A stretch of DNA of 64,000 bases from Blastomussa wellsi (GCA_947652115.1 OX393569.1:10525144-10589143); one strand, 5' to 3'; positions 22,051 to 33,440 are shown, numbered from the stretch's first letter. Translations and numbers: made by a program. The notes: a model not told the origin generated them from the sequence alone.

Positions 22051-23019
22051 TTCTGCTCAAAGTTGCCAAACTTTAAGCATGCTCAAGAAAATCAGGACGA
22101 ACAATTGAAGTCCAGAATCTCCTTTCGTCTGACATTTTTCATAACATAGCGTAGATCTGCTTCGTCCTCCCAGTCACTGCTTTGGATCGACCTTTCCGCC
22201 ATCTTTGATTAGAAGACCGCTGATCACGGATATAGCGGGCTATGAGAACACTCGGCCGTCATCAAACATTTCGTTTTCAATTAAAATTTTGTATGAGAAC
22301 GACCGGCCGTCTCATGGCCGGTCGTTCTCACAGCATTTTTGAAATCAAAACTCTGATTTTATTTTATTTTTTTTTTATTTACTGTTTTTTTTGTAAATAT
22401 ACTCTAGTTTATTTTTGTTTTTTCATTTCCGAAACATGTTTCTTCATTTTTTTTTCTTTTTTTAAACCAAAGTTAAATTTATTTTAAAACATTTGTAGTA
22501 TATCCCTTTTTAGTATTTTTTTATATATATTTTTTTTATTTTTCAGAAAAAAATTTATTCAACGAAAAAGTTTTTTTTTCTTCGCTTTTTCTTCGGATAT
22601 TTAAGAATTTGGCCCAATTTTTCTGTGAGAACAGTCGGCCACCATACAACAGATTGAAATTGCACTGAAGCAAGAAACTAGTTCCTACATTCTTAAGATA
22701 GTGGGTCAAGAAAACTTTCCAAGGGCAACCATTATCATCTGAATACCTTCTAAGGCATGCGATTCTTTGAGTTTTAATTAAAGAATCAGGGTGAGGCATT
22801 TTGAGGCCGCCATCTTCATATTCGCTAATTAAAGCCAGTCTCTTGATTTTGTCTTTGCCTCTCCACACAAAACTGAAAATGACGGAATTAATGTTTTTAA
22901 TTATATCCTTATCAAAGGAAGCGAGATGAGTCTCGTTTCATACGAGTCTCGTCTCTCACGAGACGAGACTTGTTTCTCGTGAGACAGCGGTAAATTACAT
23001 TTGAGTGGTACTGTATATC

Positions 23020-24140
23020 TTGGAACCAAGATCAAATAACTAATAAACAATTAGTGATAAATATCTTTTTGTGACTTATGATCAAAAATTAATCACAGTG
23101 TCTGCATGTCCACCAGCCGGAAAGGTTTTTTAGAATAATCTGTGTCCAGCAGTCAAAAAAATTCAATTCAGTACATGTATGCATGGTATATAAAGTACTG
23201 CCCTAACCAACAAATATCATAAAACTAACCAAAAGCAAACTGACTGAGCTAACCACATGCAAGCTGCAGTGAAAGGTTTCTAACCACACTAGCAGACAAA
23301 GTATCGTGAAAAACCTGCCTACAATCGTGGACAGAACTGTCAAGACACTTAAACAAATTACTACTACATTGCCAACCTCAGTTAATTACCCAGCTGTTTC
23401 TGTAGACTTTTTCTGTTTTCGTATTTAATTTTTGCTTATTTGCATATTTTAGTGTGTATTTTCTTTTTCTTTTTCTTTTTTCTCTCTGATTATCCTGGCC
23501 CGCCTCAATTAGTGCTGCTACCTGCGGAGCCAGGAGATTAAGACTTAATTCTTAAGTAATAAAAATATTGTTGTTGTTGTTGTTACTACCAATTAGGGTA
23601 CCACAGCTCATATTATCCAACCCCCTCACCCATTTCAATGTTGACAATTTTGTTGTGTTGTCAGAGCAAAGCCAAGTGAATTGTAAATCACATGAAACAT
23701 CATTGAACAAGGTGAGAGGGGAATGAAATGATTTTCACATGTTTCTAAGTCAATGCAGTCACAAAGAGTGTGCAATATTTGTCTGTCTCAACTACAGTGC
23801 AGTAGCTGTCAGTAGAGACAATTGGAAAATAATTGCACTTCATGCATGCTCATGCATTTCCAATAGGTTATATCACATGACAGTTGAACCCATGTTCTGT
23901 GCACAGAATTGCAAAGCGAGCTTTAATTGCTATGATTATCCTTTTACCAGGTGAGAAGAGAAGCCCAATAAACCGGAAATACTAAAATACAGGTAGGATA
24001 AGACAGGAAGTGTGCAGAAACAAGCAATAAATAAAACTACTCATTTGTTGGACAAACGACCTTGAGCTTAATAAATTATATCACACAAACTCGAGAAGGT
24101 ATTAACATATCTTTTAAAGTCATATTCGCACCAAAAATGT
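23020..24140. other. Gene-free sbno intron 1 sequence
   Basis: Contains a short GTT microsatellite at about 23570-23585. No recognisable gene or element. Confidence 0.4.
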
Positions 24141-24149
24141 CCTACTTAC

Positions 24150-24694
24150 TTTTTGGTGAGTTCCTTCTGGGCGATGTCCGAGGTGTTGCTTGCAGAGGTG
24201 TTTGTATTTCCACTGTTTAATAAATTAAGTAAAATCGGCGATGCGCCGCTTTGCAGCTTTTCAACACCTGAAGTGGTGGGTGCTTTAGAAATAAGTTGCT
24301 GAGTTTGACTCGCAAGCGAAAATGGTCGAGGAGTTTGAAGAAACATTTCATGAGCTGTCAGATTTGGCAAAGTTCGCGGTTGCTCCAAAAAAGTTTGCTG
24401 GATTCCAGAAACATGTGACTTTTCTTGCGCATTCGCACAGCTTGAAGTTATCGCACCGTTATTAGATGTTGTCAAGGCTATGTAAGGGGTGCCTTGAATA
24501 AAGCCTCTATTCAAATTGATATTTTCGAGTAAGTTTGAATCATTTGCACCGAAGGTACCAACATCCAGCATGGCCTGGGACAGAACATTGCCCGGTGCAC
24601 TTCCCAAGTATTCATCGAGATTCAGTCCACTTTGCCCTAAAGCTTCTGAAAGAAGGTCTTGTCCAAAGACGTCCTGCTCGTCAACTTCACCCAT
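24150..24694 (-). CDS. sbno: strawberry notch exon 1 (N-terminus)
   Basis: Starts with ATG at 24694-24692 and runs 545 bases to the donor AAAAA|GTAAGT. The reading frame begins MGEVDEQDVFGQDLLSEALG, resembling the N-terminus of strawberry notch proteins (a GQDLL...AL..SG motif near the start), then a long serine/threonine/asparagine-rich, presumably disordered region. Strawberry notch proteins are nuclear, helicase-like co-regulators acting in Notch and EGFR-linked transcription. With exons 2 to 4 in the window, 737 coding bases join without phase conflict. The helicase-like core and C-terminus are outside the window to the left. Identification rests chiefly on exons 3 and 4; this exon supports it by phase and N-terminal pattern. 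Confidence 0.72.
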
Positions 24695-25149
24695 TCTCCC
24701 CGCAGGTCAGCGAAAAACGCTGAAGAGAAACAGAAAGTCCTTGAAATAACTAATCTGGCATTTTCCGGCATGACTTGGCACTGACACATGCGCATTTATT
24801 TGGTCAGGTTGGTCATCAATTTTACCACGTGACTTCTCTACAAACCTCGTTCCCAGACTGTCTTAGCACTCAGCCTGCGATAAAGCCCTCAGGTCAGGCG
24901 TCTTTTTTTGACAGGCTAGGAGGGAGGAATCGCAGGTTACGTAACACCAAAAAATTGCCCGGCGCATTTCCGAAGTATTAACAGTAATCGAACAAACAGT
25001 CAGAATGTCGGCATCAAGTTGACAGGAGTTCTCACGAGTGCCCCTGGGCTGCTTCCAATTTTTTTCTGCTACAATTTTTCTAATATCGGCAAGACCACAA
25101 GGACAAACCAATGCAGAATCGTGCCGGATCTTTGTAGACCTGGATCAGT

Positions 25150-25295
25150 TAAAATCAGAAGATACTTAAAGCCCCCGTAGAAGGTTTGTTATTAAAACAA
25201 AAATATTGGGCAAATATATTGTACTTGTTTTAATGGGATTTTATTTCTGTATTTTTAAATAATTCTCTTCACCGTGGGGATCAGTCTACCGTTTT
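25150..25295 (+). repeat. Penelope-like element tail (plus orientation)
   Basis: Bases from GTAGAAGGTTTG through AAATATATTGTACTTG to GGGGATCAGTCTACCGTTTT match, inverted, the segment at about 29570-29695 next to a GIY-YIG remnant. The pair flanks the 25.3-29.57 kb interval in opposite orientations. Confidence 0.6.
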
Positions 25296-28200
25296 TGCAT
25301 ACTACAATTTTCCCCGGAAATTTTCGGGTACACCAGGACACAGCCTACTTGTTCCACGACTCATTCGAATGCTTGCCTCTGATTGGCCTGCCTGTTGCTG
25401 AAACTAATGAGAAGCAGAATATAGGAGGATAGACTTGCTCCTAGTCGCTCGAATCAAAATGGCGAAGGAGACCGCTAGATAAGGGGGGTGCGCACCGCCT
25501 ATATGGGGAAAAGTGTTAAAGGGACCAGTTTCATGTGATTGTACTCATCAAAAGAAACTTATTTGGGTTTTTTTACCAGCCACGCCTTTTTAATTTCCAT
25601 TTTCGAGCATTTTCGCCAACAACTGTGGCTCTTTAACCAAATAATATTTCACTTTCAAACTTACTCAACTTATGTTTCATGAATTACTCCGTGCAATGAA
25701 CCTAAAACGATGACCATTACTTTTTTATAATGCTTTCTACAGCCTGCATTTTTAGACTACTCGATTTTTCATCACATCAAATAAACAACAACCTCGTTTT
25801 TGGAGTAATGACGTCACAACTTAAAACCTCGATCGGATGCGGTATAAAAATCCTTGGGGAGGGTGAGTAAAGACAAGTCAAATCAAAGTGAAGAAAAGTA
25901 TAATCTCAACATTGTCCTAATGTTTACACCACGAGACGTGTGTGGGATCCGAGCGATCCTGCACCCGGCCGACTTACGTTTTGTGTTTCAAACGAGTGCG
26001 TAATTAGACAAACACATTTTTTACTTTTAAAACATGTTCTTGGTGTTGTGTGAATAGGGGGATACCCCCTCTTTACCTTGGAGGTAAAGAGCACGAGTCG
26101 CGAATTTATACCTTCCGTCATACAGCGTTGTGTGGAAGGGGGGATACCCCCAACCCCTCTCCTTCCTTGGGGGTGAAGCAAACTAGCTGAGCGTGTTACT
26201 ATTATTTGTTATTATTGGTAAGGCCACTGATCACCTGCTAAGAATCATCGCATCGATGGAGAGCAAGTATTTGGAAAATAAAATAAGAGAGGCAGTTTCT
26301 CTTGAAATAATGTCGGTAACGTATTTCGACAACCACATTTTTCTAAGTTTTAAACATATTCTTGGTGTGTAATGGCTTCAATGAGCTCATTGTTTGTTCA
26401 ATCCGTGGACCTTGAAAGGATTATCGAAGGAAAGACGAGTAATCTATTAAACAAGGGAATCATTCTTATTGGTGCTTCACAGGGTGCAGACTCTGATGTG
26501 TTAACAGGTGGATCGGTTGTCACTTCTGGGGAAGACGCCGAATTAGTCTCAGGTTCTGATTTTCTGAGGTTGAGTTTCTGTCGCCTTTAGTCGGCGTTTC
26601 TCTTGATAATGGCAGCTATAGTACTTCTCATGATCCGCCTTAATTTTCTGATACCGCTTTTTGACGGAGATTCTTCTTTCCTCTTTACGACTCAATTTCT
26701 CCATCCGTACAGTACGAGGTTAAATTACAAATGACACGAATTTTATTTATACAGCTCATTTATATCTAAGGAGATGGTAAGAGTTCTACATGGTTTATCG
26801 TTATCTTCTCTAATGAAAATCAGTAATTCAGGTCATGGAGGTGTCCCCCTCGTCCTCTCTTTCTTCTTCCTCGTCATCATCATCCAACTGGTCAGGGAGT
26901 GACTTCTTTTCTATGACTCTGTTTATCCGAAATTTCCTTTTTTTTCCACAGCTGACTCGGCCGCTTCGTCAAAATCCATGCCGTCTTCGTCAATAAAACG
27001 ATGAAGCGTGTTCATGACTTTGCGAGCAGGAGCCTTCTTCTACTTAGAGGTAATATTACGTTGAAAGAAGCTTTCTCGGTATAACCTTGGCTTTAACCCA
27101 TATCCAGATACCGTTTGACTTGTTTCATGTAGGCTCCTTCTACGTCTTCCCCAACAATTTTACGCCGTGAATCCCAAGGATCAAAGTCTTCTTCCTCCTC
27201 TTCGGAGCTACTACTATTCTCCTTCTCGTCTTCTTGTTCCTCCTCGGGCTCCTCTTCGGGTCAACCTTCACCCAAGTCAGCGTGCTTCAAATGAGCCAAG
27301 TGGATTTAAGCGTTGATTTATATACTTCAAAACTCTTCTCTGATTCTTCGATAACAGTGCGTAAAACCTTCATGCGTCAAGAGGTGAATAAGCACACGAA
27401 ATCCAGGTACCCAAACAGTCGTTCCGTCACTTTTTTGCCCCCGCAGGGTTTTGGCCCAGACGGCCAAAACCCGAGGAGGCACCATAGAAGCCCCCGCGTA
27501 TAGAGAGGAATATTTCGCCGTACCAGAAAAAATCTCGATTTGTGAGAACACGCTTCGCAAAGGATTGCCCAAAAGTACGCAAAGGATTGCCAAAACTTTG
27601 CTGGGGGTCAAATAAACAGTTTGAATGAACAAGCGAAGGATTTGTGAATTTCTGCATTGGCAAGTTCAAAGGTAAGGTTGTGCGTATAGTTTTCTTCTTA
27701 ATTTTCCGAAAATCGTATTTAAGTTCATTCGCTCTAGAGTCAAAATTGTAGAAACTGGCATTGTTCATCGAGGTCTTTGAAGAAACTCGCAAAAATTTAC
27801 ATATTTGCTCATCGATGTCTTTGACCGAAAGACACAGTCACACTTAGATTTGTAAGATGAAGGTCAGAAAAAGAAAGAAATTTTTTTAAGGTCAGATAGG
27901 GAAACTCTTAAAAGTTTGTAAAAATCGGTGAAAAGTCAGAAAATTATATTTTCTGTCGGTAAAATGATCCATTTGTGTGACGTCTGGAACAATACGGTTT
28001 TGATCAGTGGTTTTCGGTAGTTAGTACCATTTTGTACAATAAATAGTATAATTTCAAGGCTATTTTTATTCAACACATTAATGTTCAATGTACAATAAAT
28101 TTTCCAATAAGATTTCTGTTTTTATATGAATATTTACATCACTTTCATAAATGACAAGGTTGAAATTTTTAAGAAATATTTACAAATAAGCCTTAAAACT

Positions 28201-28400
28201 CTTCCACTTCAAGAAAAGATATATTTTATAATGTTCATGTTCAGATTAAAATTATATTAAAAATAACATTTTTAAGTGTATGACAAATAGATACATATAT
28301 CGTTATTGTTTGATTAAATTTTTAAAAATGTCCTGGTGTCTGTTTTTACTACATCAACTCCCTAGGTAAGACTACTTTCAACAAATCTGTCAGTTTGTGC
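25296..28400. other. Intergenic region with possible degraded viral coding on the minus strand
   Basis: Between the sbno start and the ATPase fragment. The minus strand at about 26830-27240 reads acidic, lysine-rich segments (EEEEEDFDPWDS, then FIDEDGMDFDEAAESAVEKKRKF) interrupted by stops and frame changes. They look like remnants of a protein gene and may belong with the ATPase fragment. The plus ORF at 26372-26590 (72 codons) is unrecognised. The 27.9-28.4 kb part is AT-rich without features. CCAAT-like and initiator-like motifs near 25.38-25.46 kb could belong to the sbno promoter, but this is speculative. Confidence 0.3.
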
Positions 28401-28553
28401 TCTCTACATTTATTTAAAATAACCTAGCCTCCCAGATAACAAACAAGGGTTTGGAAGCATAAACGGTTTTCCCTGTACAAAACCTCACTTCACAAGATAT
28501 TCTACGCACCATAATATAAAAAAAATCGGGGGCAGCTCTAGTGAGAACTATTA

Positions 28554-29060
28554 CTAGTGATAGACTGTGATAATGTCTGACCAGTAGGTGGGAAACGCTT
28601 GAAGCAGTATGTTCTTCATGCCTAATTGATCTCGTGGATTCTTGAAGGCCACGATGCAATGCGCGTTCCTCGAAATGCTCTTGGCGTATTTTCCTGGTGG
28701 AAACATGTCCTGGCACAAATACATCACGGTGATATTTTTGTAATGCGAATGTTTGGTGAACAGATGCAGTAGCTCTTTATCATCACTTCCCTCTGTCATG
28801 AGATCTTCTAACACGAATAATCCACCTTTCGGAAACCACTTTTGTAAATGGGTGGTAGTAGGAATTCCTTCGTGTATATCTTCTTGTTGCATGTCCTCGA
28901 AACCATCTTGCCAGGCCCCATAACAATAATGGATTTTCTGGGGCGGATTTTGAAACAACTCTTCCGAGTGATCTAACAGTAACGACTCGGTAAAGCAAGT
29001 CTTTCCGCAACCCGACGGACCAACCACCAGAATGCTGGAGGGTGTCTTGAACTAGGTATC
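28554..29060 (-). pseudogene. Viral packaging ATPase (FtsK/HerA, A32-like), truncated
   Basis: The minus strand reads a P-loop ATPase: Walker A GPSGCGKT close to the start, a Walker B-like strand in GGLFVLEDLM, and a sensor-like strand NITVMYLCQD. The region around FTKHSH and FPPGKYAKSISRNAH matches what I know of the genome-packaging ATPases in cnidarian Polinton/adintovirus-like elements. There is no ATG before Walker A in frame and an upstream stop; the C-terminus ends at a stop at about 28554, shorter than usual. It is a separate insertion from the virus at 1-8.7 kb: 20 kb away, opposite strand, and less AT-rich. It could be an isolated fragment of a larger decayed element. Confidence 0.65.
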
Positions 29061-29264
29061 CCATTGATTCTTGCCTCAGCAGGAAATGCATCCTTTTGTT
29101 GTTTTTCAAATCGCCTTTGACAACTGTATGTCTCGCAACGAACTCTACTGTCTGCACTAGAAAAAAAGTCTTTGACAGTATTTCCACCGAAGGGACATGT
29201 CTGTTATCTTTCCTTGTTCGACTCAAAATGAACTAAACCGATTCAAACATTATATTTATACTGG

Positions 29265-29455
29265 TGTTAGTGGCGGTGGTCGTGGTCGCTGTGGTCGCGA
29301 TGGTGTTGTTGGCATCTGTGGTGGTGACGGTGGTGGTGGTGGTGGCGGTGGCGGTGGTGGTGTTGGTGTCTGTGGTGGAATCTGTGGTGGAATCTGTGGT
29401 GGTGGCGGTGGTGGTAGTCGCGGCAGTGGTGGTGGTGGTGGTTGTGGTTGTAGTG
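29265..29455. repeat. GGT/GGC trinucleotide-rich low-complexity tract
   Basis: An imperfect (GGTGGT) repeat of about 190 bases. It produces spurious glycine-rich and proline-rich ORFs on the two strands. Confidence 0.9.
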
Positions 29456-29569
29456 TTCTTGCAGAGGAAACGGCTACTTTAAATTTAAACCTTAAATTTG
29501 CAATGCCCACTACTCAGTGTCAATCAACCACGTTTCTAAGTCACAGCCAGGCCTCCGGACTTATGCAAA

Positions 29570-29965
29570 AAACGGTAGACTGATCCCCACGGCGAAGAGA
29601 AGAAATTAAAACAGAAATGAAATCACATAAAAAACAAGTACAATATATTTGGCCGATATTTCGGTTTGAAAAACAAACCTTCTACTGGGCTTAAAGAAAA
29701 TGAATGCAAAAAATACAAAATGACCGTTACATATAAGAGCTTTGAAATATAAAATAAGAAGCTATGATAGGTTAAAAAGAGTATAATTTTGTTCATCGCG
29801 TCTATTAATACCAAGCGGCTCAAGTGTCATTGCCTTGTTTATGAGATGTGCCTCACGTGCTTTTCGTACGGAGTCACGGTTGTTGTGAATGAGTTCCAAG
29901 GGAGTTAAAAGAAGATGGTCAATGGAGTGGCCAGGTTGGTTGTTCTCCGGACTTATAGCTGGCAC
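29570..29965 (-). mobile_element. Penelope-like element, 3' end with GIY-YIG remnant
   Basis: Minus strand: GHSIDHLLLTPLELIHNNRD and KAREAHLINKAMTLEPLGIN are the end of a PLE GIY-YIG endonuclease, followed by the 3' tail that is repeated inverted at 25150-25295. 5'-truncated. Confidence 0.7.
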
Positions 29966-30143
29966 TAGAATCTAAGCATTCGGGTTTTTCGTTGATTCGT
30001 CTGTTCCAGATTAAAACATGGGATTTACGCACTGTTATCAAAGAATAAGAGAAGATTTTTGCTGTTAAGAAAATATAGCGGCTTTTAAAGCTTCTATTGA
30101 AACACTTCCTTCTTTTAAACGTTTCTAAAGTGAACAAAGGCGG

Positions 30144-30515
30144 GATACAAAAACCCTCAACTTGTTGTGAAACGTTGGTTCATTGCAAGTTTTGGGTCGA
30201 CGTTTCGCGTTTTTCACCTTGCATGATCAACCTGCGCGCAACAAAAACATTTGTTGCAAGTTGAAGAAAGTTGTTGCGAATAGTAGAGCGTGGGTCTACT
30301 TTGTTGCTCGTTTTTCATCAAACTCACAACTTGTCACAGATCCACACAAAGCAAATCAACAAATCAGCGCGCTGCATTTCTTCAACCCGCAACAAATGTT
30401 TTGTTGCGCGACAAGTTGATCAGGCAAGGTGAAAAACGCGAAACATCGACCCAAAACTTGCAACGAAACACTTCTTTCGAAACTTGTTTCGCGACAAGTT
30501 GAGGGTTTTTGTATC
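30144..30515. repeat. 372 bp element with long terminal inverted repeats
   Basis: Ends GATACAAAAACCCTCAACTTG and inverse; the arms extend through ACCCAAAACTTGCAA, CGCGTTTTTCACCTTGC and CAACAAA over about 130 bases. A typical foldback MITE. Confidence 0.8.
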
Positions 30516-30895
30516 TCGTATTTCGCCGCCTTTAGCTGCAGAAACAGTTTGACTTTCAAAGTTTGCCTGAGCATGTATTTGAATGAGAAAATGCGTAGAA
30601 AGATCCAGAAAACTTCGCAAATCTGACGCGTACGGCGAGCTTGGCCATATGCGTCAAACACAGCGAGAGCTCTTTTTCATCGCCGTTAACAGCTGGTTGA
30701 GAATTTGAATTTATTAGCAAAACACGAGTGTCGACTTCTTTTCTTCCCCCACGCCATCTCAATACCGTGGTACTGGTGTTTCCCTGTATAGGAAAGTAGT
30801 TCATGACTTAGGTGTAACGAGTAAGTGAGCTTTCCATCCACTTAAATTGCCGAGCATACGAAGTGGCATCATGTGTCAGATTTCCGACACATTTG

Positions 30896-31082
30896 ACGCA
30901 AGCCAAATAGGCCATTTCCGAGTTCCCTTGAGCCTCCATTTCAAAGCGAGTCTAAGTGCGAAAGTTTTGTGATGGTAATTAGTTTTGCTTTCCATATGAA
31001 CGGAAACTCATTTTCATTACGTTGCACTTAGACTCGCTTTGAAATAGAGGCTCAAGCGAACTCGGAAATGGCCTATTGGCTT
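30896..31082. repeat. About 185 bp palindromic MITE
   Basis: Arms TAGGCCATTTCCGAGTTC and CTCCATTTCAAAGCGAGTCT recur inverted after a spacer of about 60 bases. No coding content. Confidence 0.8.
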
Positions 31083-31309
31083 TTGTAAACCAAATGTTCT
31101 CTCCGGAGGGTTGAGAAGATCTGGGTACGAGATTAAGAGGGCTTCTACTGAAACCTGGAACGGTGGAACGCCGGAACGTCAGACCACGAGAAATTATGAC
31201 GTCAAGATATGCGTGCGCGGTCCGTTTTTCCTCGCTGTTACTCAGGCTAGTCCCTAGGCGTCCTCCTCAATTTGGGCGAACGCGAGGTTCACAGGAAGGC
31301 CTGGGAACG

Positions 31310-31675
31310 CATGTGCCGGCCAGGGAACATTCTCGTCCCCATAGCCCTTTTCGTTTCTCGTAGCCGGCAGGGTCTTGGCACGAAAACGGAAGGGCTCTGG
31401 GGACATACGATTTTCAAAAAAATTCGAAGTTTCTTTATTGGCTGTTGAGAACAAAGAAATCTTAAACGGAAGTGAAAATGTTCGCCGGCCGCCTTATTAT
31501 AACACACAACACGTAGAACCATCAATGCTATATACATGAAGTCCGGAAGTCCTAGAATCTCGGACTTGAAATCGTATGTCTCCAGAGCCCTTCGATTTTC
31601 GTGCCAAGGCCCTGCCGGCTAAGAGAAACGAAAAAGCCTATGGGGACGAGAATGGCCAGGGAACGCCTCCTGTCC
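31310..31675. repeat. About 365 bp inverted-repeat element
   Basis: The segment with TTCTCGTCCCCATAG, GCCGGCAGGG, TTGGCACGAAAA and GACATACGATTT at 31318-31420 returns inverted at 31563-31668. Confidence 0.75.
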
Positions 31676-32237
31676 TCCTCGGAAAACCAACGATTCCATG
31701 CTTCCTGTAAGACAACTCAATCTGTTCATGGTTAGAAAGCTCCCTTTAAGTGCTCTCCGTCCGCCTCCTGGGCAAAATTAACCGGTCTGTTAAAAACGCA
31801 GTCTGCGGACTTAGAGTAAAGTGCAGACTGCAGACCAGGGGTAAAATTCAGGCTGATCCAGGGTGAAGCAACGAAATACTACTGAAATCACTAAATATTG
31901 CAGTGCCCATCATCAAAGAAATGGCAACAACGTTTTGAAGAGCGATCGTGAAGTTGAACCGGTCTGATGATTATAGGGAGGGGGGGGGGGGGTGCAAACT
32001 CGCAGGCTATCGTGCGTGTGGAAGCCAAAAGGGCTAAGGACGAGAATGTGACCCACCCGGAAGTTAAATGTCACGTTTTTGGACGGCACAAGCACGATAG
32101 AGGTTTCTGCCATGTACACTTTGCATTGCTTAACGACCGCAACAAAACACCAAAAACAAGATACAAAACACAAAGCTTTTATTTTCAGTGAATCATAAAT
32201 AAGTGGCGGGACACCAAACTGGCTATGTCGGCTTCGT

Positions 32238-32826
32238 ATAGAGCGTTTTCACGTGACGTCATCAAATTCTAAAATCCAAAACCAAAGAGCCACCAAACTT
32301 TTATACTCATCAGGCATAAGAGGTGCTAAATTTATATCTGTGTACAACTTTTCAGCTCAACAGTGTCCTTCGTTTGGAAACCAGCGCAATTTGAATTTCA
32401 GCGTTATGGCGGTGAGTGACATTCAGTTACGATCGTGTATGTCGAAAAACACAAACTTATCTCGCGAGATTCAGCCATTTGAGAAGTTGAAGTGTTAGGA
32501 AAAGTGTTTATACTAATATTTGTTTGTTCAGAACAGGTAACCAGTCGCCTAAATAACCAAAGTAAACTCCACATGTTTACACTATTTCCGGCCGCCGTGT
32601 TGGTGTTCCACTGAGGAACACCAATATGACGGCTCCATGCTACGCTCTGTAAATTTGTGCGAAACATTTCGACGAATATCTGAAGTTTGGAATAACGCTC
32701 ACCCCTGAAACTTGGAGAAGTGTTTTCTTTATTTATCTTCTGTAACATCGTAGTTTCTTGACTCTGTCCACTGAATGGTTTTCAATTTATTTTTTTTTTG
32801 GTCACGTGAGTGAAAACACTCTATTT
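32238..32826. mobile_element. 589 bp DNA element, ATAGA(G/T)CGTTTTCACGTGACGTCA family
   Basis: The left end TATAGAGCGTTTTCACGTGA and the inverted right end TCACGTGAGTGAAAACACTC match the ends of the larger THAP/SWIM-bearing element at 39664-41152, so this looks like an internally deleted relative. It ends about 170 bases past the SWAP-70 stop codon, and may sit at or in the 3' untranslated region. Confidence 0.65.
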
Positions 32827-32993
32827 GTAAGCCGTCAGTGTCATCTGGTTTACAAACACAGAATACTTTACATTGAACTCTACGTCTCACAAAAATCTTA
32901 AAAAATTAATGTCTATGTTCAGATATAAAAACAAAGTTAAATTTGTGTCGGCATACTTGATAGATTTTAAAACTGATTACCAAACTAGCATTA

Positions 32994-33440
32994 CTAGGTG
33001 CTTTCAGTTCCACCATGCCCAGCACCTTCCACCTCTAAGCGAGTTTTCTTCTCTTCATCTGAAGGTCTATGTATGTCATTGAGATCAGTGGGTAAAACGT
33101 TTGACTCGCTCCCTCCTACACAGCCAGAAGATTCATCTTGAAACACCCTTTGATCATCTTTAGCCTCATTCTCCTCAGACTGAATTCTGTTTGACGGCTC
33201 CTTAGTCAAGGCATCAAAGTAAAATGCTCCCAATCCTCTATGTGACACGAAAGACGGTACATGAGGACCAATAGTTCGAGCCAATCCAGCAGCGGTCTTT
33301 ATTTCTCTTGCTTTCTTTTTCGCCTCCTCCGCTGCCCTCTTGGAAGCTTCTTCTGCTGTTGCAAGTTTATCCTGAGCCTCTTTCATGGCTTGTTCAGCAG
33401 CAAGTTTCTCCTTGTCTAGTTGCTCAAGCCTTTTACATCC
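32994..33440 (-). CDS. SWAP70: SWAP-70/DEF6-like exon 6 (C-terminus)
   Basis: 447 bases from acceptor TTCTTAG at 33441 to the TAG stop at 32994-32996, entering in phase 0. It first finishes the coiled coil (EEASKRAAEEAKKKAREIK), then reads GLARTIGPHVPSFVSHRGLG, in the place of the conserved C-terminal part of SWAP-70, and ends in a long acidic, probably disordered tail. The tail makes the protein slightly longer (613 residues) than the usual 585 or so. Confidence 0.88.
   Translation of the reverse strand, partial: GCKRLEQLDKEKLAAEQAMKEAQDKLATAEEASKRAAEEAKKKAREIKTAAGLARTIGPHVPSFVSHRGLGAFYFDALTKEPSNRIQSEENEAKDDQRVFQDESSGCVGGSESNVLPTDLNDIHRPSDEEKKTRLEVEGAGHGGTEST

Larger units (their letters stand above)
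20271..22646. mobile_element. 2.4 kb inverted-repeat element inside the LINE, CAACAG duplication
   Basis: Ends are TATGGTGGCCGACTGTTCTC and its inverse, with arms continuing for about 120 bases. Flanking CAACAG is present at 20265-20270 and 22647-22652. Inner arms repeat the motif TGAGAACACTCGGCC, and a palindrome at about 22294-22333 (GAACGACCGGCC / GGCCGGTCGTTC) sits in the right arm. No transposase was recognised. A 30-base direct repeat (TGTTGACAAGCCTGCG) occurs at about 20651 and 21360, and a SINE lies at 21.75-22.05 kb. Confidence 0.75.
19730..22890 (-). pseudogene. L1-like LINE, ORF2 C-terminal part, split by an inserted element
   Basis: Minus strand: the piece at 22653-22868 reads MWRGKDKIKRLALISEYEDG and GGLKMPHPDS, the typical region after the reverse transcriptase in L1/Tx1-type ORF2. 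It continues on the other side of the element at 20271-22646 with LPCKLPIFYKECLEAWRDF and onward to about 19730. The copy is 5'-truncated at about 22890. The two pieces join at a duplicated CAACAG, which dates the inserted element as younger. Confidence 0.72.
17650..23013 (-). mobile_element. Possible Tc1-like transposon carrying nested insertions
   Basis: The left end CAGTACCGCTCAAATGTAA with preceding TA (17648-17649) pairs with the inverted end at 22995-23013 (TTACATTTGAGTGGTACTG, then TA). Both ends are followed inwards by degenerate TCTCGA-rich arms. A Tc1-type transposase remnant lies near the left end. The interior also holds a LINE fragment and a further nested element, which would explain the 5.4 kb length. 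The alternative is that these are ends of two different copies. Confidence 0.45.

Noticed and set aside
24950..24985. Possible duplicate of part of sbno exon 1 (ATTGCCCGG...AAGTATT)
   Set aside because: Only about 29 bases with several mismatches and no extension on either side; may be chance.
27327..27792. Minus ORFs of 101 and 121 codons
   Set aside because: No recognisable motif; overlapping frames of equal quality, so treated as chance openings.
29256..29510. Proline-rich and glycine-rich ORFs on both strands
   Set aside because: They are produced by the GGT-rich repeat at 29265-29455 and have no start context or domain.
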